Shown here: piece after piece, positions 6,460-11,278 of the stretch
Layout: each line of letters opens with the position of its first letter
How positions within the stretch are numbered: position 1 is the stretch's first letter
Source of the DNA: JBGTKH01 sp041744735
Lineage (GTDB): Bacteria > Planctomycetota > Planctomycetia > Pirellulales > Pirellulaceae
Reading direction: 5' to 3'
DNA: 11,278 nucleotides
Assembly (NCBI GenBank): GCA_041744735.1
Contig: JBGTKH010000178.1
Span: forward strand, 1-11,278
Made by a program: the position numbers and the translations under genes
Notes under the pieces: generated by a model
Database searches by the model: none
What the model was told of the DNA's origin: nothing
What the model saw: the letters and a program-made list of their open reading frames with translations, nothing else

Positions 6460-6822
6460 ATGCGTTACGGAACGGTGGTGCAGTTTTTTCCCGCCAAGGG
6501 ATTTGGGTTTATTCGGCCCGATCGGGGGCCGGACATCTTCTTCCATGTCACGGCACTCGGCGCATGCGAGCCGCCGCCGGTGATCGAACCGGGGCAGGCG
6601 GTGAAGTATGAGATGGTGCCCGGCACGGAACCGAAACCCGCCCGGCATCGCAAGCGAATCGACGACGATGACGAGGAGCCGAAAATACCGCCGCGCCCGC
6701 AAGCGGAACGAGTCGAGTTGATCGATCGCATACCCGGCGCGATCTTGGAAGAGTCGCCCAGTCAGCAGCAATTGCCTCGCCATCCGCGCGCCCGGCGGAA
6801 AAAGCCGGATTGGCGACGATGA
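6460..6822 (+). CDS. Cold-shock-domain protein with charged C-terminal tail
   Basis: The N-terminal 55 residues form a cold-shock (OB-fold) domain: YGTVVQFFPAKGFGFIRPD carries RNP1-like KGFGFI (13-18), and DIFFHVTAL carries RNP2-like IFFHV (26-30). Such domains bind single-stranded RNA or DNA. After the domain comes a tail of about 60 residues with an acidic run (IDDDDEEP, about 67-74), a proline-rich stretch, and a basic end (RHPRARRKKPDWRR). Canonical CspA proteins are about 70 residues; this one has 120. I chose ATG 6460 because the domain starts there, as in the family. ATG 6439 (adding seven residues) and GTG 6412 are also in frame, and none has a strong Shine-Dalgarno. It stands alone between the glnN terminator and a REP-like element. 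Confidence 0.85.
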   Translation: MRYGTVVQFFPAKGFGFIRPDRGPDIFFHVTALGACEPPPVIEPGQAVKYEMVPGTEPKPARHRKRIDDDDEEPKIPPRPQAERVELIDRIPGAILEESPSQQQLPRHPRARRKKPDWRR

Positions 6823-6847
6823 ATTCGCGGGCTCCCCAATACCTGCA

Positions 6848-6928
6848 GTAGCCGAAGTCGTGAGACTTCGGTCGTGTGACTTCGGTCGTGTGACTTCAAC
6901 AAAGCCGAACTCTCACGAGTTCGGCTAC
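6848..6928. repeat. REP/BIME-like palindromic element
   Basis: A compact 81-base element sits just past the cold-shock gene. It opens with GTAGCCGAA (6848-6856) and closes with the complementary TTCGGCTAC (6920-6928). Inside are two hairpins: CCGAAGTC-GTGA-GACTTCGG (6852-6871) and GCCGAACTC-TCAC-GAGTTCGGC (6904-6925). Between them is a 14-bp tandem unit GACTTCGGTCGTGT repeated twice plus a partial third copy (6864-6897). This is the form of dispersed REP palindromes mobilised by TnpA-REP transposases, a fragment of which lies at 1172-1367. Confidence 0.75.
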
Positions 6929-6963
6929 GAGAATCGATGACCGGTTGCGGAAGGAGCCAAGAC

Positions 6964-7104
6964 ATGGTGATGTAGTTGGGAACGACCGAGCAATTGGCTA
7001 CCGCTCAGACGAAAGGTCCGCCGCCGGAAGTGACCGCCGACAGCAGCACCGCGCCGCCCACGACTCCATTGCCCGATGACCTTGTGCTGCCGGAAGGCAA
7101 CTGA
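6964..7104 (+). pseudogene. Small ORF with ideal RBS but TAG at codon 4
   Basis: AAGGAG (6951-6956) stands seven bases before ATG 6964, an ideal ribosome binding site. The frame reads ATG GTG ATG and then TAG (6973-6975). It is then open for 42 codons to TGA 7102-7104: LGTTEQLATAQTKGPPPEVT, then ADSSTAPPTTPLPDDLVLPE and GN. The part after the stop is Pro/Thr/Ser-rich and acidic, like an extended tail. A single C-to-T change (CAG to TAG) would explain the interruption and would give a 46-residue product. Alternatives are a start at TTG 6976 (no proper spacing) or that the open stretch is fortuitous. Function unknown. Confidence 0.3.
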
Positions 7105-7123
7105 CAACGGACAACGGACCAGT

Positions 7124-9187
7124 TCAAACCCACTGCGTCTCTTCGTCTTCCGGTTCCTCTTCGGCATCTAGCGCCGCCAAATGTTCGGGGGCAATGAAGC
7201 GGGCGGCTAGAAAGCGGATGGGCACGAGCAGGGCGATGAACAGCGGGAACATGATGCCGATGTTCACCAGCCCGAACACGCTGGTCTTCACCAGCCACAG
7301 CACGCCCAGACAAACCAACTGCAGCAGTGTGAAGGCGTGAATCGTCCAGATGGGCACGCGGCGTATGTAGTGCGCGGCGGGATACAGCGACGAATCCGTC
7401 AGCCACAAATTCAGCCGCTCGAAAAATTGATTGCCGGACATCGAGACCACGCCCATAAACAGGAACAAACCGTACAGCACGGCCATCGGGATTAAGATTA
7501 GATACGGCAACAGCAATAGCGACAGGCCGATCAGCAGGTGAATGCAAAACCCCGTCATGCGGTTCTCGCGCACGTGAATGATCCGCTGGCGGCTGTCCCC
7601 ATTCGACGACACGACGTCTTCCACCGTCGCGAGACTCCGCAGATGGTTCAGCGATCGCACGGTTGCCGCCACCAACCACGGCAAACCGACCAGCGAACAG
7701 ACGCCGATCAACAGCCCGACCAGCAGTAGGTCCAAGTGATACGCCTCGCCCTTCTTCAGGCGATTATCGGGATTGTTCACCAACCGCGCGGTGATGTTCT
7801 GGTCCAAGTACACGAGCACGCTCACCAGCAGCGCCGGTCCCGCCGCTGCCAGCCACACCCACGGCGGCGGTTCGAACAGTGCCACCAACCACGGGCGCGG
7901 CGTTGTCGGTCCGAACGTCTTGGGTGCGGGGAGCGGATCGAGCCCCACGTCGTTGCGGAAAAACAAAGCCACGAGCGTCATCGCCGTCAGGGCAATCGTG
8001 GGACCAAAGTCCGCCATGAATTCGCGCATCTGCGGCAACAGATACCGGCTGCGCCGAAAGCTCGATAGGTTCGTCGCAATGTAGAACGTGCCGAGCGCCA
8101 ACAGCAGCGACAACAAAGCCCGGTCATGGCTGGCTCCTTCTTCGTGATACACCTCAACGAAGATTTCTACCAGCGCGTGAACTGCTTCGTAGATGAAAAT
8201 CAGCGAGATCAGCGCCGCGAAAATTTCGTCGGTGAACCGCGTGAAGAAGCGCATCAGGCAACTCGCATCCGTCACTGCCATGATGACCACAAACAGCATC
8301 GTCCACAGACCTACCCACGTGTACACTGGCAGAAACGGAAGATTCCAGTCCGCACACAGGCCGTATAGCAGCGCCGTGAAGATGAGCAGCGGCCCGGTGC
8401 CGCCCAAGATGATCAGCGGCTGGCCGGAGAACAGTGCGTATGTCACGCCGCAGATTGCCGTGGCCAGCAGCATTTCTACGGCACCGATTTTACCGTCCGT
8501 GGCGACGCCCATCACACCGCCGAACGTCACGGCCGGTGCCAGGCAGGCGAAGAACAGGAACAGCGTGGCCCCCAGCGTTTGCGTGTGCAACCCGTCGCGG
8601 ATATCGCTGACGTAGTGCGGCAAACGGCGCCGCACGTCGTTGATCAGGCCGCCGAACAGTCGCCCCGAATAACGCAAGCCTTCCGTGACGGTCGGCTTCT
8701 CCGGGACTGGCCGCGGCGCGGATCGTTCCCGGAATGCCCGCAGGGCCTGAACCAAGTCCTGTTGATTCTGAGCCTCACCGGCGTCGTAACGAAAGTTGTC
8801 GTCGGACATCAACCGGGCGATGTTGGCCAGGGCGTCGATGTGTTCGATCGCTCGGCCCGTCGGTCCCATCAGCAGAAACAGGAACCGCGTGGGGATACCG
8901 TCCGGGGCTCCCAGATTCAGCGGATGGGCCAAGCGGATGAAAACGATCGCCGGTTCGCTAAAGGCATCCAAATAGACGTGCGGCACGGCGACCGAATGCC
9001 CGATGGCCGTGGAAACTTGCCGTTCGCGGGCCAGCAGCGCCACCTCGACGTCGTCACGCTTCTCCGGCGACAAGGCCCCTTGTGCCACAACCAGATTCAA
9101 CGCCTGGTGCACAATCGACTCCATGTCTTGGGCTTTGAGGTCCAAGACAAACGAACCGTCGGCCAACGCTTTCTGCAGTAACTTCAT
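7124..9187 (-). CDS. SLC4-type anion (bicarbonate/borate) transporter with N-terminal PTS EIIA-like domain
   Basis: Residues 1-150 resemble a fructose/mannitol-type PTS EIIA domain (MKLLQKALADGSFVLDLKAQ; GHSVAVPHVY with His70 at the phosphorylation site of the family). Residues about 170-665 are an SLC4 transporter: FGGLINDVRRRLPHYVSDI, FACLAPAVTFGGVMG, GVTYALFSGQPLIILGGTGP, FTDEIFAALISLIFIYEA, then DQNITARLV (462-470) and HLDLLLVGLLIGVCSLVGLP followed by WLVAATVRSLNH (to 515), and ENRMTGFCIHLLIGLSLLLL. I count roughly a dozen membrane segments; the C-terminus is acidic. SLC4 proteins move HCO3- or borate across membranes; the substrate here is not determinable. The band 3 cytoplasmic domain shares the EIIA fold, so the architecture parallels eukaryotic anion exchangers. 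ATG 9187 has AAGGA only three bases upstream. No other PTS gene is nearby. Confidence 0.9.
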   Translation of the reverse strand: MKLLQKALADGSFVLDLKAQDMESIVHQALNLVVAQGALSPEKRDDVEVALLARERQVSTAIGHSVAVPHVYLDAFSEPAIVFIRLAHPLNLGAPDGIPTRFLFLLMGPTGRAIEHIDALANIARLMSDDNFRYDAGEAQNQQDLVQALRAFRERSAPRPVPEKPTVTEGLRYSGRLFGGLINDVRRRLPHYVSDIRDGLHTQTLGATLFLFFACLAPAVTFGGVMGVATDGKIGAVEMLLATAICGVTYALFSGQPLIILGGTGPLLIFTALLYGLCADWNLPFLPVYTWVGLWTMLFVVIMAVTDASCLMRFFTRFTDEIFAALISLIFIYEAVHALVEIFVEVYHEEGASHDRALLSLLLALGTFYIATNLSSFRRSRYLLPQMREFMADFGPTIALTAMTLVALFFRNDVGLDPLPAPKTFGPTTPRPWLVALFEPPPWVWLAAAGPALLVSVLVYLDQNITARLVNNPDNRLKKGEAYHLDLLLVGLLIGVCSLVGLPWLVAATVRSLNHLRSLATVEDVVSSNGDSRQRIIHVRENRMTGFCIHLLIGLSLLLLPYLILIPMAVLYGLFLFMGVVSMSGNQFFERLNLWLTDSSLYPAAHYIRRVPIWTIHAFTLLQLVCLGVLWLVKTSVFGLVNIGIMFPLFIALLVPIRFLAARFIAPEHLAALDAEEEPEDEETQWV

Positions 9188-9234
9188 CGATCCTTCATAC
9201 AGTGCACCGTGACGAGTGAGGACGTGTGGCCGCC

Positions 9235-9263
9235 ATTAAACACAAAACGGCCCGGTTTCACAA
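9235..9263 (-). promoter_or_regulatory. Possible sigma-70-type promoter of the SLC4 gene
   Basis: On the minus strand TTGTGA (9263-9258) and TTTAAT (9240-9235) are spaced by 17 bases, matching TTGACA at four and TATAAT at five of six positions. Transcription would begin near 9228, about 40 bases before the ATG at 9187. The rest of the 251-bp gap (9188-9438) shows no convincing gene. The similarity to consensus is moderate and unsupported by other evidence. Confidence 0.35.
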
Positions 9264-9438
9264 TGCGACCGGTGGGTGCCTCGCTGGCTCACGTCCCCGT
9301 CTCTGCCGCTGATCGAGCCGCAGCAATGATGCGCTCGATGACTTCCGATTACCCGCTTCTCGATTCCACCAATGAGTCCGGTCTCCTGCAGATCGTCTTC
9401 CAATTGGATGATCCGATCGAGTTGGATACTGTTCAGGT

Positions 9439-10929
9439 CTATCCGAGTCGAGCATTCTCCGAATCACGTGATGAAAGTTGCGTGCTCAAGTTTGCCGCCA
9501 TGCGTTGAAAGACGTTGTGCCAATTGCCCGACGTCGTCTGTCGAAACAGCCGCATTTTGGGATACCACGGCGTGTCGTCACGATCCAGCATCCACGGCCA
9601 ATGCGGCGGATGCGACAGGGCGGTCCACACGGGGACGCCCAATGCACCGGCGACGTGCGCGATCACCGTATCCGCCGACACGACCAAGTCCAGGCTCTTC
9701 ATCACCGCGGCGGTGTCCATGAAGGGGCCGGACTGTCGATCGAGTTCGGGGCCGAGATCCGTCACGGTGAAGCGGCCGGCCAGCGCTCCCATCTGTTCGG
9801 TCCCAGGCCCCTTTTGCAGGCTGATAAGCTGCACGCCTGTCACATCGGCAAGCGCGGCGAAGTGGACCAGTGGAATCGAACGCTGGCGGTCGTCACGATA
9901 TTGCGGACTGCCTTGCCAGGCAATGCCAATCTTAAACGTGTCCGCGCCGGGCAGTTTACCTCGCCAATGTTGGACGAGCTTCTCATCGGCCGACAGGTAC
10001 GGTACGTTAGCTGGAATCGTGGCCAGCGTCGTGCCCAGAATCCGCGGCACGCTTAACAGCGGCACCCAAACGTCGAACTGCGGCGGCTCTTCTCCTTGCA
10101 CGACCAGTTCGTCGATGCCCGGACAGCTTCGCAGCAGTGGCAGCAGCGGTTTGTAGCATGCCACCACCACTCGGCCGCCGTGTTGTTGGACCAGTTGCGC
10201 GTAGCGAATGAAGTGCACCGTGTCGCCGAGCCCCTGCTCGGCATGCAGCAAGATCGTTTTGCCGGCAAGTCGCTCGCCGTCCCACAGCGGCTGTCGAAAC
10301 GCGGGCAGTTTCAATTCGCCCGTCTTCCAGCGCCATTCGTACTCCGCCCAGCCTTGTTCAAAGTTACCTTGCAGCAGCAACACGATTCCCAAGTTCTTGT
10401 GTGCTTCGGCATAGCCCGGGTTGTGCCGCAGCGCCTCTTGCGAACTGGCCACGCCTTCGTGGAGCTTTCCCTGTTTGACCAGTGCCGCGCCGCGGTTCGC
10501 CAAAGCCGGCGCGTAGTTGGGTGCCAGCCGCAGTGCCTGCTGAAACGCGACTTCCGCTTCGGCGAACTTGCCTTGCTTGACGAATACGGCCGCCCGGTTG
10601 TTGAACGCATTGGCGTAGTCGGGCTTCATTTCGAGCGCCCGATCGAAACAAGCAAGCGCCTCGTCCAGTTTGCCTAGCGCGCTGAGCGCGTTGCCCAAAT
10701 TGTTGTGAGCGATGGGGAAGTTCGAGTTCAGCCGTAGGGCCTGTTGATAGGCGGCCACCGCCTCATCCATTTTGCCGAGGTCATAGCAGGCGATGCCCAG
10801 ATAGCACCAGCCGTTGGCGTTGCCCGGATCGACTTGCAGGACTTGCCGATAGATACGCTCGGCCTGCGGGACGTCCCCTTGCTGATGCACCTGCCAGGCG
10901 TGTGCTAATGCTTCCGTGACTGTGGCCAT
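9439..10929 (-). CDS. TPR-repeat protein with GT9/GT41-like glycosyltransferase domain
   Basis: Residues 1 to about 205 hold about six tetratricopeptide repeats at 34-residue spacing (for example NANGWCYLGIACYDLGKMDE, AHNNLGNALSALGKLDEALA, ANAFNNRAAVFVKQGKFAEA). From about 215 the protein resembles heptosyltransferase/O-GlcNAc-transferase-like GT-B domains: ILLHAEQGLGDTVHFIRYA (228-244, with GLGD), KIGIAWQGSPQYRDDRQRSI (333-352) and SADTVIAHVAGALGVPVW (418-435), the nucleotide-sugar-binding region. Large families of such TPR-glycosyltransferases are common in planctomycetes. They presumably modify proteins or cell-surface sugars, but substrate and donor are unknown. The start MATVTEALAHAWQVHQQGD at 10929 matches the family pattern, though it has no clear Shine-Dalgarno. 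The longer GTG frame from 10992 would begin inside the loop of an inverted repeat and adds no homology. Confidence 0.85.
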   Translation of the reverse strand: MATVTEALAHAWQVHQQGDVPQAERIYRQVLQVDPGNANGWCYLGIACYDLGKMDEAVAAYQQALRLNSNFPIAHNNLGNALSALGKLDEALACFDRALEMKPDYANAFNNRAAVFVKQGKFAEAEVAFQQALRLAPNYAPALANRGAALVKQGKLHEGVASSQEALRHNPGYAEAHKNLGIVLLLQGNFEQGWAEYEWRWKTGELKLPAFRQPLWDGERLAGKTILLHAEQGLGDTVHFIRYAQLVQQHGGRVVVACYKPLLPLLRSCPGIDELVVQGEEPPQFDVWVPLLSVPRILGTTLATIPANVPYLSADEKLVQHWRGKLPGADTFKIGIAWQGSPQYRDDRQRSIPLVHFAALADVTGVQLISLQKGPGTEQMGALAGRFTVTDLGPELDRQSGPFMDTAAVMKSLDLVVSADTVIAHVAGALGVPVWTALSHPPHWPWMLDRDDTPWYPKMRLFRQTTSGNWHNVFQRMAANLSTQLSSRDSENARLG

Positions 10930-10943
10930 CGTGCGATAACGGG

Positions 10944-11024
10944 GTCGGGAGTCTTGTTCACGTCGGCGAGTTCCTGCAGCAAGATTCACCACCTGTATCG
11001 GCCGACCTGAAAAAGACTCCCGAC
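10944..11024. repeat. 81-bp inverted repeat with 24-bp arms
   Basis: The left arm 10944-10967 begins GTCGGGAGTCTT and ends GTCGGC. The right arm 11001-11024 is its reverse complement at 22 of 24 positions (12 pairs, mismatch, 4 pairs, mismatch, 6 pairs). The loop is 33 bases (10968-11000). It fills most of the gap between the stop of the rightmost gene (11029) and ATG 10929. There is no U-tract after the stem on the minus strand, so it is not a classical intrinsic terminator. It may be an RNA hairpin in the leader of the TPR gene, a processing site, or a small inverted-repeat element. Confidence 0.8.
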
Positions 11025-11028
11025 GCCT

Positions 11029-11278
11029 TTATTGTTGTGCCCCTTCGTCGTCGTCGTCCTTCTTCTTCTTTTCGAAGAACTGTTTCAAGTCCGAAAATGA
11101 CCGCAGCGGCGCTTTGCCTTCTTCCATTTCCTTGGTGATGGGCGTGACCGGTTTTGGTTTGGGCGTGCGCTCGGGACGCTGCTGAGTTTGAAATCGCGGC
11201 GGCTTGCCTCGTTTGCCTTGCGGCCGGTCGCCGGTGCGGTGGCCTGTCGATGCGGCTTGAGCGGCGCCTTGTGGTTGC
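11029..11278 (-). CDS. C-terminal end of an unidentified protein, partial
   Basis: Reading from the right edge, 82 codons precede TAA at 11031-11029. The segment is first low-complexity and basic (QPQGAAQAASTGHRTGDRPQ, then GKRGKPPRFQTQQRPERTPK). It continues with a more conserved-looking end, ITKEMEEGKAPLRSFSDLKQ then FFEKKKKDDDDEGAQQ. A Gly/Arg/Gln-rich linker followed by a short helical MxxGKxPLRSFxDLxxFF motif suggests the tail of a nucleic-acid-binding protein. I suspect, from memory only, that planctomycete Tex-like S1-domain proteins end this way, but the part that would prove it is outside the window. It is upstream of the TPR gene on the same strand, separated by 99 bp that contain the inverted repeat. 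Confidence 0.6.
   Translation of the reverse strand, partial: QPQGAAQAASTGHRTGDRPQGKRGKPPRFQTQQRPERTPKPKPVTPITKEMEEGKAPLRSFSDLKQFFEKKKKDDDDEGAQQ

Noticed and set aside
6848..6928. CRISPR array
   Set aside because: The 14-bp units are directly adjacent without spacers and the element is built of hairpins, so it is a REP-like repeat.
7103..7118. GACAACG tandem repeat
   Set aside because: Only two copies of a seven-base unit between convergent genes; too short to support a function.
7005..7679. Minus-strand 224-codon open frame overlapping the SLC4 C-terminus
   Set aside because: Out of frame with the clearly real transporter on the same strand; arginine/alanine/histidine-rich composition typical of shadow frames.
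8579..9181. Plus-strand 200-codon open frame
   Set aside because: Antisense to the EIIA and first membrane part of the transporter; glutamine/arginine-rich shadow.
9209..9508. Plus-strand 99-codon frame in the gap between transporter and TPR gene
   Set aside because: No Shine-Dalgarno, overlaps the 3' end of the TPR gene and the likely transporter promoter, and shows no family pattern.

Overview
The window looks like a chromosomal segment of a planctomycete, probably of the Pirellulales type. This is an inference from gene style: moderately high GC, large cadherin-like/Calx-beta surface-protein pieces, a REP-type transposase fragment of the form common in planctomycetes, a type III glutamine synthetase, and a TPR-glycosyltransferase. 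No rRNA, tRNA or CRISPR array was seen.

Left third (1-3710): a graveyard of broken genes. It holds the C-terminal remnant of a GNAT acetyltransferase (- strand, with an internal amber stop). Joined to it are pieces of one or more secreted beta-repeat proteins (+, with a one-base frameshift and a truncated Calx-beta domain). Then come an unrecognised C-terminal fragment and the C-terminal third of a REP-associated Y1 transposase. A group II intron of about 2 kb follows. Its reverse transcriptase/maturase is split by a frameshift that removes the QG motif before SPLLSN, and its domain V departs from the norm at positions that normally matter. A short ORF with a signal peptide and a good ribosome binding site lies just past the intron.

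Centre (3711-7123): intact chromosomal genes. A type III glutamine synthetase (glnN) is preceded by a sigma-54-like -24/-12 element and a leader with overlapping hairpins, and is followed by a strong intrinsic terminator. Next is a cold-shock-domain protein with a charged tail, a REP/BIME-like palindromic element, and a small ORF that has a strong Shine-Dalgarno but a TAG at codon 4.

Right third (7124-11278, - strand): a fusion of a PTS EIIA-type domain to an SLC4-type anion transporter, a TPR plus GT9/GT41-like glycosyltransferase, and the C-terminal end of a further gene that runs off the window. Between the last two lies an 81-bp inverted repeat with 24-bp arms (22 of 24 paired).

No single new multi-gene system is evident. 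The observations most worth following are the EIIA-SLC4 architecture, the apparent sigma-54/leader control of glnN, the 81-bp inverted repeat, and the decayed intron and transposase cluster.
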